The notes under the pieces: model-generated
Told to the model about the DNA's origin: nothing
The model's database searches: none
What the model saw: only the letters and a program-made list of their open reading frames with translations
From: Flavobacterium sp. UBA5153
GTDB lineage: Bacteria; Bacteroidota; Bacteroidia; Flavobacteriales; Flavobacteriaceae
Direction: 5' to 3'
Assembly (NCBI GenBank): GCA_002413745.1
Contig: DHXP01000043.1
Coordinates: 5,159 to 69,158, forward strand
Length of the DNA: 64,000 bases
Made by a program: the position numbers and the translations under genes
Shown: one piece after another, positions 1 to 9,645 of the stretch
How positions within the stretch are numbered: the stretch's first letter is position 1
How the letters are laid out: the number at the start of each line of letters is the position of its first letter

Positions 1-256
1 AAATATACTAACCAATGGTATAATTTGGAGTTGGCGTTGGGTTACAATGAAAAAGGAATACAAAACATATAATGATATGAATTAAGCACCAGCCCAAACG
101 CATTATAACGAAATGAAAAATAGAATAAAAAAACCCTCGAAAGAAAACTTCCGAGGGAACTAACTAACCCAATTTACTAACTAATTATTGTTAATCCTTT
201 TACTGGACTTTAATAGATAATCCATTTAAAGCGTCCAGTATCCGTTTTTTTACAAA
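1..256. other. left-edge gap, possible 3' end of a plus-strand gene
   Basis: No complete gene is visible here. A plus-strand frame open from base 1 to a TAA at 70-72 ends in residues WYNLELALGYNEKG and could be the tail of a gene cut by the window edge. A second frame is also open from base 2 to a stop at about 87, so the coding call is weak. The terminator of galM lies at 127-157. Confidence 0.3.
127..157 (-). terminator. intrinsic terminator after galM
   Basis: CCCTCG (134-139) pairs with CGAGGG (152-157) and AAG (141-143) with CTT (148-150), closing an AAAA loop with one mismatch. Seven A's at 127-133 become the U-tract on the minus strand. It lies about 100 bp beyond the galM stop and closes the araB-araD-araA-galM transcript. 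Confidence 0.75.
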
Positions 257-1438
257 TTATTTTACTGAAAATTTAAATGTCGTTTTTGTTTTATAATTTT
301 CTCCAGGATTTAAAACCGTGGTTGGAAAATCTTTTTGATTTGGTGAATCTGGATAATGCTGTGTTTCTAAACAAAAACCAGTTCGGTGCGCATAGGTTCC
401 ACCGTTTCTCATCGGCAAAGTTCCGTCTAAGAAGTTACCTGAATAAAATTGTATTCCCGGTTGATCCGTATAAACTTCAAGTAATCTTCCGCTTCCTGCG
501 TCATATCCAGATGCGGCAAATCGGTATCCTTTGTCTTGATTATTTAAAACCCAGCAATGGTCATAACCCAATCCATTTTTCAACTGTTCGTCTTTGGCTT
601 CGATGGCTGCCCCGATAGCTTTTGGTTTTCTGAAATCGAAAGGCGTATTGGTTACATCCGTTAATTTACCTGTTGGTATCAATGTTGCAGCTATTGGAAC
701 TAATTTGTCTGCATCAATAGTTATTTGCTCATCCAAAATCGGTTTTGAGAAATCACCTGACAGGTTGAAGTAGGAGTGTTGTGTCAAGTTTACAACCGTT
801 TTCTTATCTGTTGTAGCCTCATAAAGCACGTCTAATGAATTGTCATTTTTTAAAGTATAGGTCACAAAAACAGTCAAGTTTCCAGGATATCCTTCTTCCA
901 TATCTTTGCTCAAATACTTCAATTTCAATGTTGCTACATCTCCACCTTTTGCTTCTTCGGCAGTCCAAATCACTCTATTGAAACCTTCTGGCCCACCGTG
1001 TAAAGCATTGGGCGCATTGTTGATGGCCAATGAATATTCTTTTCCGTCTAAAGTAAATTTACCTTTTGCAATTCGGTTACCATATCTACCAATGATTGCT
1101 CCAAAATACGGATTTGCTTTTGTGTATTGTTCTAGATTGTTAAAACCGATTACAACCTCCTCAGAAACGCCTGCTTTGTTAGGAACTTTCAAAGAAGTAA
1201 TAATCCCACCATAAGTCATGATGTTCACTTCCATCCCTTTTTGGTTTTTAAGGGTGTAAATATCCACTTTTTGACCCGCGGGAGTCGTTCCGTATTCCTT
1301 TTTTTCTATAGACACGCTATCTGTTTTTTGAGGGTTATTTACTTGTTTTTCTTCTTTTTGATTGCCTTTACATTGTATGTTAAGAAAGGCTAAACTCATT
1401 ATGGAAATTCCATAAATGCAACGTTTTAATACATTCAT
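257..1438 (-). CDS. galM: aldose 1-epimerase (mutarotase), lipoprotein
   Basis: This enzyme interconverts alpha and beta anomers of aldoses such as arabinose and galactose. The 393 residues start with a lipoprotein signal (hydrophobic stretch, then IQC with Cys23), so it is probably membrane-anchored and exported. The family signatures are HGGPEGFNRVIW, NLTQHSYFNLSG (catalytic His) and CLETQHYPDSPNQ (catalytic Glu). It is the last gene of araB-araD-araA-galM, about 110 bp after araA, and is followed by a terminator. A second, cytoplasmic-looking paralog lies in the galactan operon at 45187-46239. The context suggests it supplies the right anomer of arabinose, although GalM enzymes are broad in substrate. 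Confidence 0.9.
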   Translation of the reverse strand: MNVLKRCIYGISIMSLAFLNIQCKGNQKEEKQVNNPQKTDSVSIEKKEYGTTPAGQKVDIYTLKNQKGMEVNIMTYGGIITSLKVPNKAGVSEEVVIGFNNLEQYTKANPYFGAIIGRYGNRIAKGKFTLDGKEYSLAINNAPNALHGGPEGFNRVIWTAEEAKGGDVATLKLKYLSKDMEEGYPGNLTVFVTYTLKNDNSLDVLYEATTDKKTVVNLTQHSYFNLSGDFSKPILDEQITIDADKLVPIAATLIPTGKLTDVTNTPFDFRKPKAIGAAIEAKDEQLKNGLGYDHCWVLNNQDKGYRFAASGYDAGSGRLLEVYTDQPGIQFYSGNFLDGTLPMRNGGTYAHRTGFCLETQHYPDSPNQKDFPTTVLNPGENYKTKTTFKFSVK

Positions 1439-1467
1439 AATTAATTGGTTTTTTTTTAGTTAATATT

Positions 1468-1534
1468 AAGTCGAAAGTCAAAAGTTTTTAAAATCTTAAA
1501 GTAGCTTTACTTTCGGATTTTTGACTTTCGACTT
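1468..1534. repeat. 16-bp perfect inverted repeat between araA and galM
   Basis: AAGTCGAAAGTCAAAA (1468-1483) is repeated exactly in inverse at 1519-1534. The 35-bp centre contains a smaller hairpin (AAAGTA/TACTTT). A T-rich stretch follows on the plus strand, but no gene reads that way, so it is more likely a dispersed palindrome or an mRNA stem affecting galM expression than a terminator. Confidence 0.6.
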
Positions 1535-1548
1535 TCAGACTTTTTTAT

Positions 1549-3057
1549 TTATAGACCGTGTTGAAACAAATGAAAGTAAGCTTCATTGGCATTCAAAGTA
1601 TCTTTAAAGTTACGAATGGTGGTATTGTTGTCAATAACTACTAATTCGATACCTGCAATATCAGCGAAATCTTCCATAAACTCTGTAGTTACCGCTTGAC
1701 TGTATACCGTATGATGAGCACCTCCGGCAAGAATCCAAGCAGTTGCAGCTATATCAAGGTTAGGTTTGCAATCCCATAATACACGCGCTACTGGAAGTTT
1801 TGGCAATTCGGCCATTGGTTTTACTGCTATCACTTCGTTTACAATTAGTCTAAAACGAGTTCCCATGTCTACTAAAGATACGTTGATAGCTTCTCCTGCA
1901 GGAGAATTAAATACCAAACGAGCTGGATCTTCTTTTCCTCCAATTCCTAAAGGGTGTACTTCACAAGATGGTTTTCCATCAGCGATTGAAGGACAAATTT
2001 CAAGCATGTGTGATCCTAAAACGTAAGATTTCTCAGGTGTGAAATGATAGGTGTAATCTTCCATGAAAGAGGTACCGCCTTCAAGTCCTACATTCATTAC
2101 TTTTAATGCTCTTACCATTGCAGCCGTTTTCCAATCTCCTTCTCCTCCAAAACCATAACCATCAGCCATTAAACGTTGAGTTGCAATTCCAGGTAGTTGT
2201 TTCCAAACGCCTAAGTTTTCAAAAGTATCTGTGAAAGCTCCGAAACCACCTTCTTCTAAGAAAGCTCTCAATCCCAATTCAATTTTTGCAGCATCTACTA
2301 AAGATTGTCTTTGCGCTCCGCCTTCTTTTATAGATGGAGTTAAATTGTATTCTGCTTCGTAAACGGCCAATAAATCGTTTAATTGTTTGTCTGTAACTTT
2401 TTCGATATGTTTGGTCACATCCGAAGAGTCGTAACCATTTACTGAAACTCCAAAACGAATTTGTGCTTCAACTTTATCTCCTTCGGTAACGGCAACTTCG
2501 CGCATGTTGTCACCAATTCTAGCGACTTTCAAATTTTGCAATTCATCCCAACCTAAAGCTACTCTAGTCCAATTTCCTAATTTTTTCTGAACTCTTTCGT
2601 CTTCCCAATGTCCTACAATAACTTTGCGTTTTTTGCGCATTCTTGACATTATGAATCCAAATTCTCTGTCTCCGTGAGCCGATTGGTTTAAGTTCATAAA
2701 ATCCATATCCATAGAAGCCCATGGAATTTCGGCATTGAATTGTGTGTGCAAGTGACATAACGGTTTTTTAAGAATGCTTAAACCGCCAATCCACATTTTA
2801 GCTGGCGAAAAAGTATGCATCCAAGCTACAATACCAATACAGTTTTTGTTGGAATTAGCTTCCAAGCAAACATTGGTAATTTGATTAGGCGATTTTACCA
2901 CATCTTTATACACTATTTTCACAGGTATCTGTGATGAAGCATCAATCCCTTTTGCTATTTGTTGGGAATGTTCTGCTACTTTTCTTAGTGTTTCTTCACC
3001 GTATAATTCTTGGCTTCCTACTACAAACCAAATTTCTTTTTGAGATATATCTATCAT
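1549..3057 (-). CDS. araA: L-arabinose isomerase
   Basis: Converts L-arabinose to L-ribulose in the cytoplasm, the first intracellular step of arabinose catabolism. The 502 residues match the usual length of about 500. The metal and catalytic residues fall at the positions known for the E. coli enzyme: Glu306 in YGFGGEG, Glu333 in FMEDYTYHF, His350 in [10 protein letters not shown], and a His pair at 448-449 in [10 protein letters not shown]. There is no signal peptide. It lies 40 bp after araD in the araB-araD-araA-galM operon, and its start [16 protein letters not shown] is typical of the family. Confidence 0.97.
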   Translation of the reverse strand: MIDISQKEIWFVVGSQELYGEETLRKVAEHSQQIAKGIDASSQIPVKIVYKDVVKSPNQITNVCLEANSNKNCIGIVAWMHTFSPAKMWIGGLSILKKPLCHLHTQFNAEIPWASMDMDFMNLNQSAHGDREFGFIMSRMRKKRKVIVGHWEDERVQKKLGNWTRVALGWDELQNLKVARIGDNMREVAVTEGDKVEAQIRFGVSVNGYDSSDVTKHIEKVTDKQLNDLLAVYEAEYNLTPSIKEGGAQRQSLVDAAKIELGLRAFLEEGGFGAFTDTFENLGVWKQLPGIATQRLMADGYGFGGEGDWKTAAMVRALKVMNVGLEGGTSFMEDYTYHFTPEKSYVLGSHMLEICPSIADGKPSCEVHPLGIGGKEDPARLVFNSPAGEAINVSLVDMGTRFRLIVNEVIAVKPMAELPKLPVARVLWDCKPNLDIAATAWILAGGAHHTVYSQAVTTEFMEDFADIAGIELVVIDNNTTIRNFKDTLNANEAYFHLFQHGL

Positions 3058-3097
3058 TTTATATTAAATGTTTTTGTTAATTATTTTTGTTAACTAT

Positions 3098-3802
3098 TTA
3101 TTTTTGTCCGTAATACGAATCTTTTCCGTGTTTGCGTTCGTAATGCTTTTTGATTAAAGAATCCTTCAATCGTGGAGCATTTGGATTTATCAATAAAGTT
3201 AGATGCGCCATTTCGGCCACTACTTCTAAAACTTTACTGTTGTAAACTGCTTTTGCAGCGTTTTTTCCCCAAGTAAATGGCCCGTGATTTCCAATGAGAA
3301 CCATTTCGACTTCTTCGTAAGAAAGATTTTTCTCTTTGAAACAATCCAAAATTTGGATTCCAGTATTGTGTTCATAATTTCCTTCGATAAGTGCGTCACT
3401 CATTGGAGCAGCACAAGGAATATCGGCTGTTAAGTGGTCGGCGTGGGTAGTTCCAAAAATCGGAATATCAAGTTGAGATTGTGCCCAAGCTACAGAATAA
3501 GTAGCGTGAGTATGAGCCACTCCACCAATATTAGGCCAGTTTTTGTATAAATAAGCGTGTGTCTTTGTGTCTGATGAAGGGCGCTTACTTCCTTCGATGA
3601 TGTTATTGTCAAAATCTACAATAACAATATCTTCCGGTTTTAAATCTTCGTAAGGAACACCACTGGGCTTAATGGCAAAAACACCATTTTCTCTGTCAAC
3701 AGCACTTACATTTCCAAAAGTGTAAACTACTAAATTCAATGCATTCAATTGCATATTAGCTTCGTAGCATTCTTGTTTTAAAGCTGCATATTTTGAACTC
3801 AT
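3098..3802 (-). CDS. araD: L-ribulose-5-phosphate 4-epimerase
   Basis: Converts L-ribulose-5-phosphate to D-xylulose-5-phosphate, which enters the pentose phosphate pathway. This class II aldolase/epimerase has 234 residues against a usual length of about 231. Zinc ligands are visible as His97 and His99 in AHTHATYSVAW and His173 in GNHGPFTWGK, and the substrate phosphate motif is PSSDTKTH. It lies 11 bp after araB and 40 bp before araA in one operon. It is cytoplasmic, and the start is unambiguous. Confidence 0.96.
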   Translation of the reverse strand: MSSKYAALKQECYEANMQLNALNLVVYTFGNVSAVDRENGVFAIKPSGVPYEDLKPEDIVIVDFDNNIIEGSKRPSSDTKTHAYLYKNWPNIGGVAHTHATYSVAWAQSQLDIPIFGTTHADHLTADIPCAAPMSDALIEGNYEHNTGIQILDCFKEKNLSYEEVEMVLIGNHGPFTWGKNAAKAVYNSKVLEVVAEMAHLTLLINPNAPRLKDSLIKKHYERKHGKDSYYGQK

Positions 3803-3813
3803 TCTAGATGTAT

Positions 3814-5484
3814 TTATTTTGTTATACTTTCGATAAATTGACTTAATTCGGAATATGAATCCATCAATTCTTGATAAATTTCTATTTTATCAGATTCCGG
3901 GAAATATTCGCTTTCAAAATCACTTCCCATTTTCTTGCTGGCTTCAATTACGTTTGGATAAATTCCGGCCGCTACTGCTGCATAAACCGCTGCTCCCAAT
4001 GCTGGCGCTTGATCTGATGCTGCTACTTTGATAGGTTTGTTCAAGACATTAGCCAAAGTTTGCATAATAAATGGTGATTTTCTGGCAACTCCTCCAATAC
4101 CAATTACGCTATCAATACGAACTCCTTCCTCTTCAAATCTGTCAACGATTTTTTTGGATCCAAAACAGATAGAATTGATTAAAGCTTTGAAAAGATGAGG
4201 TGCTTTCGTGCCTAAAGAAATGTTTGAAATAGCGCTTTTCAGCCCTTGATTAGCGTCTGGTGTTCTTCGTCCGTTTACCCAGTCCAAGGCAGTAGGAATG
4301 CTTTCTGACAATGGAATTGCTTCTGCTTGTTGGGTTAATATTTTGATAAAATTAGACTCAACTTCTTCTTTTAGTTGTGCTTTTTGCTCTGCAGATAATA
4401 AGGTAGAAGTGTACACTAAATTGTCTAATGGCCATGAAAGCGTTTCTTTAAACCAAGCCAATACGTCTCCAAAAGCAGATTGTCCGGCCTCTAAACCTAT
4501 GTAGCCCGGAATAACTGAACCATCTACTTGTCCACAAATTCCTTTAACGGTTTTTGTCCCTACTACTTCTTTTGCCGATACAATAATATCACAAGTTGAG
4601 GTTCCCATAACTCGTACCAAAGAATGTTCATCTATTTTGGCACCCACTGCACCAGAATGTGCATCAAAAGTTCCAACCGCAATTACGGTATCTGTTGAAA
4701 GTCCTAATTTTGTAGCCCATTCTTGGTTTAAATTTCCGGCAACTACATCAGAAGTATAGGTTTCATCGTATAATCTGCCTCGAAGTGCTGCAAGATAAGG
4801 ATGCAATTGACCCAAAAATTCTTCTGGAGGTAATCCGTTCCAGTCTTCATGCCACATAGCTTTGTGTCCTGCCGCGCAACGACTTCTTTTGAAAGATTTT
4901 AAATCTTTGTTATCAATAAGTAAATAGGTCATCAAATCGCAATGTTCCATCCAAGTGTAAGCGGCATTTTTAACTGCCTCATCTTCTCTGGCGATATGCA
5001 AAATTTTTGCCCAAAACCATTCCGATGAATAAATCCCTCCCTCATATTTTGTAAAATCTTCTCCTCCCCATTTAGCGGCAAGCTCATTGATTTCATTAGC
5101 TTCATTTATTGCCGTGTGATCTTTCCATAACACCATCATGGCATTTGGATTGTTCTCAAAACCCTTTGTTAAAGCCAAAGGCGTTCCATCTTCAGTAACC
5201 GGCACAGGTGAAGATCCTGTTGTATCTATGCAAATACCTTTTATTTGAGAAGGATTTATATTGCTATCCGCAACAACGGTTTTTATTGTAATTTCTAACC
5301 CTTCAATATGATCTAAGGGATGTTGACGGAACTGATTTATTGATGCATTACAATATTCCTTATTTTTCCATCGCTTATACATACAAACATCTGAAGACAA
5401 TTCTTGTCCGTTTTCGGTGTCTATTAATACAGCGCGAACGGAATCTGTTCCATAATCTAATCCTATAACATAATTTTTCATCAA
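3814..5484 (-). CDS. araB: ribulokinase (FGGY family)
   Basis: Phosphorylates L-ribulose with ATP. The 556 residues show an FGGY-kinase layout: N-terminal phosphate loop DYGTDSVRAVLID, a central GTFDAHSGAVG segment, and the C-terminal GIGGVARKSPFIMQ and ALGAAVYAAVAAG motifs. It is the first gene of araB-araD-araA-galM. The 163-bp leader contains a 63-bp palindrome with an AAGTGT-N7-ACACTT operator candidate and a TATATTTG -7 box (5506-5513 on the complement). This suggests repressor control separate from the upstream hydrolase genes. Confidence 0.96.
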   Translation of the reverse strand: MMKNYVIGLDYGTDSVRAVLIDTENGQELSSDVCMYKRWKNKEYCNASINQFRQHPLDHIEGLEITIKTVVADSNINPSQIKGICIDTTGSSPVPVTEDGTPLALTKGFENNPNAMMVLWKDHTAINEANEINELAAKWGGEDFTKYEGGIYSSEWFWAKILHIAREDEAVKNAAYTWMEHCDLMTYLLIDNKDLKSFKRSRCAAGHKAMWHEDWNGLPPEEFLGQLHPYLAALRGRLYDETYTSDVVAGNLNQEWATKLGLSTDTVIAVGTFDAHSGAVGAKIDEHSLVRVMGTSTCDIIVSAKEVVGTKTVKGICGQVDGSVIPGYIGLEAGQSAFGDVLAWFKETLSWPLDNLVYTSTLLSAEQKAQLKEEVESNFIKILTQQAEAIPLSESIPTALDWVNGRRTPDANQGLKSAISNISLGTKAPHLFKALINSICFGSKKIVDRFEEEGVRIDSVIGIGGVARKSPFIMQTLANVLNKPIKVAASDQAPALGAAVYAAVAAGIYPNVIEASKKMGSDFESEYFPESDKIEIYQELMDSYSELSQFIESITK

Positions 5485-5508
5485 AAAATCTTTTAAAAAT
5501 AATTACAA

Positions 5509-5571
5509 ATATAATATAAAATTATTTTATAAGTGTACACAAAACACTTGTAAAATAATTTTATATTATAT
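5509..5571. promoter_or_regulatory. 63-bp near-perfect palindrome, araB operator/promoter
   Basis: Two 28-bp arms (5509-5536 and 5544-5571) match at 27 of 28 positions around a 7-base centre. The core is AAGTGT-ACACAAA-ACACTT (5531-5549), the same 19-bp pattern seen before susC1 and the first Nudix regulator gene. On the minus strand a TATATTTG box (complement of 5506-5513) sits at the downstream edge, 26 bp after TTTTG, somewhat longer than the usual Bacteroidetes spacing. I infer an AraR-type operator overlapping the araB promoter. The long AT arms could also form a stem ending the upstream GH51 transcript. Confidence 0.7.
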
Positions 5572-5647
5572 TTTTATTAATTCTTTAGCAACTCAACTCT
5601 TTATCCCTTGTTAGGACATTACTTTTTTTAAACTTAACACATCGGAA

Positions 5648-7633
5648 CTACCTCATTTTCAGCTTCAAAACCGTTACTGAATAAGCTGGTAAAGTAATAT
5701 TCGCTTTTTCGCCTTTTAATTTAAATTCGCTTTCCGTTGGGCTTATTTTTTTAGGAGAAGCAAATGAATTCACCTCTTCTAAATTGTCACTCTTAAGTGT
5801 TATAACGGTTCCTTTAGAAACCAATTTCTTTCCTTTTAAGTTGACACTAAGATCTTGCGCACTTGCGGATGTATTTACCAATTTCAGCATTACTTCTTTT
5901 GTATTTACATCTTTTACTGCTGATGCATATAAATCATTTTGTCCTGTTACCGGTTTTCCGTCTTTAGTTATCGCAATTAAATCGGTCCCTTTATTGGTTG
6001 AAAATAATTTTTGTACATAATAATTTGCAGAACCATACGCTTCTAAATTGTTAAACCAAATCATGTCAGGTGTCCATTGCCAGGCTTCGGCATGCGCCAT
6101 TAATGGGGCGTAGGAAGTCAAATTGACCACTTCGGCGTTACGTTCCAATCCAGTCATGAAGGCAGCTTCAGAAAAAGCGCATTCCCAATTGTTTTTGTTG
6201 TCAGGGCTCGCTATTGCAACGCTTTGTGCTGCATATTCTCCTGCAAACACTTTAGGTCCTTTTCTATCGTAACTATCATATCGGGTTGCATTATCTCTAA
6301 ACCATTTTGGATTTTTATAATAATGTTCGTCAACAATTTCAGCATTTAGTTTTTTTAGTTCTTGATTACCGTAATCAAAATAGTCTCCTTCCGGAAATGG
6401 TCCGGCTCCTGAAACGATGGTCATGGCTGGATATTTTGATTTGATTGCTTTTTCAAATACTTTAAATCTTTCGATATATTGTGGTCCCCACTGCTCATTT
6501 CCAACACCAATATATTTCAGATTAAAAGGTTTTGGATGTCCCATTTCAGATCTGATTCTACCCCAAGGAGTATCAACGGATCCATTCGCAAATTCAATTA
6601 AGTCTAAAGCATCCTGCACATAAGGATCCAATTCTGCCATTGGAACCAGTTCGCCTGTATTAAATTGGCAAGCCATTCCACAACTTAAGATAGGAAGTGG
6701 CTGCGCTCCAAGGTCTTCTGAAAGTTGAAAATATTCAAAAAATCCTAATCCAAAACTTTGAAAATAATCAGGAGTCGGTTTATGGCTAAATTCGTTGTTC
6801 CATCGGTTTATTAATGTTTCTCTGTTTTCCACATCTCCAACAGTTTTTTTCCATTGGTAACGTTGTGCCAAAGTTCTTCCTTCTACAATACATCCTCCAG
6901 GAAATCTTACAAACCCCGGTTTCATATCATAAAGTAGTTGTACAATATCTTTACGTAAACCATTTTTTCTATTTTTCCAAGTGTCTTCCGGAAATAAAGA
7001 AATCATGTCTAAATCTATCGTTCCTGTTCCTTTAAATGTTATTTTCAGTTGTGCTTTTGCTTCTGTTTCCGTAGCCGTAAATTGCGCCGTGTAATTTTGC
7101 CAGTCTGATGATGTTGGCACAATGCTGGTTTCGCCTAAAACCTTTTTGTCTTTATCAATAAATTGTACAATTATTTTTTTGATGGTACCGTCATGGTTTG
7201 CCGCTTTTAAAGAAAGATTGTACTTCGCCTCTTTTTTAATACCCATCCCTCTAAATCCTTCATTTATAAGTTCATATCCATTATCGTCATTTACAGTAAC
7301 CCTGCAAAAATTAGGATTGGTTTTATTTTCCAAAACTTTGATTGTTGTGGCAATTCCTGATTCTTTATTAAAAGAATGTCTGTCACTATTCGGTTGTTCC
7401 CAACCCATAAGTGGGGCTTCAAATTCAAAAGACCTGTTTTTGATCATTTCTGCGTACAATCCTCCATCGGCAGCAAAATTGATATCTTCAAAAAAGACAC
7501 CGTACATAGTGGGTTGGATTTTAGCAATCGTCTTTGCGACATCAACTTCTAATGTTGTCTTTTGGGCATTGGCAAGAACACCAACGAGCAATAAACTGCA
7601 AAGGGAAATTTTTGTAATTAAATTATTTTTCAT
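5648..7633 (-). CDS. alpha-L-arabinofuranosidase, GH51 with N-terminal CBM-like domain
   Basis: Releases terminal alpha-L-arabinofuranose from arabinan or arabino-oligosaccharides. The 661 residues begin with a signal peptide ending near ANAQ (residue 24), followed by a beta-rich carbohydrate-binding-like domain (roughly 90-215) and a GH51 barrel. The acid/base is Glu380 in GVGNEQWG and the nucleophile is probably Glu466 in FAGEYAA. It is the last hydrolase gene before the araB palindrome, 9 bp after GH127. It is longer and more divergent than the second GH51 at 13408-14955, so the two probably differ in linkage or chain-length preference. Periplasmic location is inferred. Confidence 0.9.
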   Translation of the reverse strand: MKNNLITKISLCSLLLVGVLANAQKTTLEVDVAKTIAKIQPTMYGVFFEDINFAADGGLYAEMIKNRSFEFEAPLMGWEQPNSDRHSFNKESGIATTIKVLENKTNPNFCRVTVNDDNGYELINEGFRGMGIKKEAKYNLSLKAANHDGTIKKIIVQFIDKDKKVLGETSIVPTSSDWQNYTAQFTATETEAKAQLKITFKGTGTIDLDMISLFPEDTWKNRKNGLRKDIVQLLYDMKPGFVRFPGGCIVEGRTLAQRYQWKKTVGDVENRETLINRWNNEFSHKPTPDYFQSFGLGFFEYFQLSEDLGAQPLPILSCGMACQFNTGELVPMAELDPYVQDALDLIEFANGSVDTPWGRIRSEMGHPKPFNLKYIGVGNEQWGPQYIERFKVFEKAIKSKYPAMTIVSGAGPFPEGDYFDYGNQELKKLNAEIVDEHYYKNPKWFRDNATRYDSYDRKGPKVFAGEYAAQSVAIASPDNKNNWECAFSEAAFMTGLERNAEVVNLTSYAPLMAHAEAWQWTPDMIWFNNLEAYGSANYYVQKLFSTNKGTDLIAITKDGKPVTGQNDLYASAVKDVNTKEVMLKLVNTSASAQDLSVNLKGKKLVSKGTVITLKSDNLEEVNSFASPKKISPTESEFKLKGEKANITLPAYSVTVLKLKMR

Positions 7634-7642
7634 TTTAGTATA

Positions 7643-9625
7643 CTATTTTGATTGTTTTTTGTCTTCATAATTTATCCAAACTTTCATTTTTCCAACTCCT
7701 CTATTCGACCAAGAATAATAAGGAATGGCTTTAAAATTTTTAGTTTGAATGGTGTTCACACCTTCCAAAAGAGCAGGCTCTTTTACAACTTTAAATGTGT
7801 CGTTAGCATCGATGGCAATTTTGTCGAAAGCGGTTGGGTTGTCAATTTCCTCAATGGCATATACTATCGGACCATATTCCAATGACACCTTTCCGATGTT
7901 GCCTTCCACTTTTGCATTGGTCACCACTTCTTTAACTTCCATTGGAAAATTAAGAAGGATTGTTTCCCCTTTTTTCCATTTTCTTGTAATCGTAATGTAT
8001 CCATTATCTTCTTTATAAGCGACATGTTTTCCATTTATGGATACGGTAGTTTTCGCAGTCGAAGTGTTTTTGTAACTATATAAATCTCCCGGTAAAACTT
8101 GGTTTCGCGCCCAGCTTGGAACACGCAACTTTATGGTAAATGGAGTTTCTTTTTTAGGAGAAACAGTAAGTGTAACTTTTCCATCCCAAGGATAATTTGT
8201 TTTTTGGGAAATCTCAAGATTATTATTTTCCAAAGCGATATTCGCCGTATTCGAAGCGTATAAATTCACGTAAAGTGTATCTTCAGTTTTTGAATAAATC
8301 AATCCCGGAATTGAAGGAATAAATCGGATCAAATTCGTTGGACAACAAGAGCAATCAAACCAAGATTGGCGGGTACATTCGCCACGATTGAATTTATAAA
8401 CCCCATCCGATTCCAAGGCATTTGGGTAAAAGAATTTCTTTCCATCTAATGATAATCCAGAGATAAGTCCGTTGTATAAGGTGCGTTCAATCACATCAAA
8501 ATAATCTGAATTTCCGGATATGTTATGCAGTCTATGATTCCAATACACATCGCCAATAGCCGCACAAGTTTCATTATAACCGGTGAGATTTGGCAATTCA
8601 TAATTCTCGCCAAAGGCTTCTCCTTCCGGTCTTGAACCGATTCCTCCCGTGATGTACATTTTTTTGGTGACCACATTTTTCCATATTTTTTTGACTGCAT
8701 TATAGTAAGCCTCATCATTTTCTATCGCAGCAATATCGGTCATTCCAGCATACATATAAACGGCTCTTACGGCGTGCCCCACAGCTTCTTCTTGTTGCAC
8801 AACAGGAATATCATCTTGGGAATAGGCTCCATATAATTTATGATTTTTGGGATTTCCCCTGTTGTCTAGAAAGTATTTGGCCAAATTTAAATAGGCTTTG
8901 TTGTTAGTGATTTGATAAAGTTTCACCAAGCCGGTTTCCACAATTTGATGTCCCGGAACTCCGTGAACTTGGTCTTTTCCGTCTCCAAAGGTTTTAACCA
9001 ATAAATCGGCATTTTTTATGGCAATGTCCAGAAAATTTCTCTTTCCCGTGGCTTTAAAATGAACAACGGCGGCTTCAATCATGTGACCTGAATTGTACAA
9101 TTCATGGCTGATTTGCAAGGACTCCCAACGTTTTCCTTCAATTACTGGTACCCAAGGAGCGGGTGGTTTGGCAGGATTTATGGTACGCCAGGTGGTTAAG
9201 TACCCATCTTTTTCCTGTCCGATTTTCACAATACTTATGAGGGAATCCAACAATTTATCCAGTTTTGGATTGGGTTCGCTTATTAAAGTATTCGAAGCGC
9301 CTTCGATTATTTTGTATACGTCGGTGTCATCAAAAGGCATTTGACCTTTTACCGTTCCTTCTTTTTGTTTCCCTGCAATTAGAAAATTATCCAAACGTCC
9401 TTCCTCTTCACATTTATGGATGGCATATTCTATGGTTTTTTCCTGAACCTTTTTTATTATTGGTAACCAAAACGCATCGGTTAGTTTTACATTTTTAATG
9501 TTTACAGGAGTAATGGTATAGGCTAACTTTTTTGGCGCATCCAATTTTTTTGAACGCTGTTGGCATTGGCCGTATACGCTCATTAATAATGAAGCTGCTA
9601 TCGTTGTTGTTTTTAAAAAAGTCAT
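7643..9625 (-). CDS. beta-L-arabinofuranosidase, GH127 (DUF1680)
   Basis: GH127 enzymes remove beta-linked L-arabinofuranose using a zinc-bound cysteine nucleophile. The 660 residues carry all expected ligands: Glu352 and Cys354 in NETCAAIG, and Cys427-Cys428 in FDCSCCPTN, matching the Glu-x-Cys and Cys-Cys pairs of characterised members. The N-terminus is a signal sequence with Cys21 after VYGQ, a poor but possible lipobox, so the enzyme is exported. It sits between a GH43 (20 bp upstream) and GH51 genes, so it may remove beta-capped arabinose from plant glycans or hydroxyproline-linked chains. Substrate is inferred only. Confidence 0.9.
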   Translation of the reverse strand: MTFLKTTTIAASLLMSVYGQCQQRSKKLDAPKKLAYTITPVNIKNVKLTDAFWLPIIKKVQEKTIEYAIHKCEEEGRLDNFLIAGKQKEGTVKGQMPFDDTDVYKIIEGASNTLISEPNPKLDKLLDSLISIVKIGQEKDGYLTTWRTINPAKPPAPWVPVIEGKRWESLQISHELYNSGHMIEAAVVHFKATGKRNFLDIAIKNADLLVKTFGDGKDQVHGVPGHQIVETGLVKLYQITNNKAYLNLAKYFLDNRGNPKNHKLYGAYSQDDIPVVQQEEAVGHAVRAVYMYAGMTDIAAIENDEAYYNAVKKIWKNVVTKKMYITGGIGSRPEGEAFGENYELPNLTGYNETCAAIGDVYWNHRLHNISGNSDYFDVIERTLYNGLISGLSLDGKKFFYPNALESDGVYKFNRGECTRQSWFDCSCCPTNLIRFIPSIPGLIYSKTEDTLYVNLYASNTANIALENNNLEISQKTNYPWDGKVTLTVSPKKETPFTIKLRVPSWARNQVLPGDLYSYKNTSTAKTTVSINGKHVAYKEDNGYITITRKWKKGETILLNFPMEVKEVVTNAKVEGNIGKVSLEYGPIVYAIEEIDNPTAFDKIAIDANDTFKVVKEPALLEGVNTIQTKNFKAIPYYSWSNRGVGKMKVWINYEDKKQSK

Positions 9626-9645
9626 TTTACTTAAAATTAGTTATT

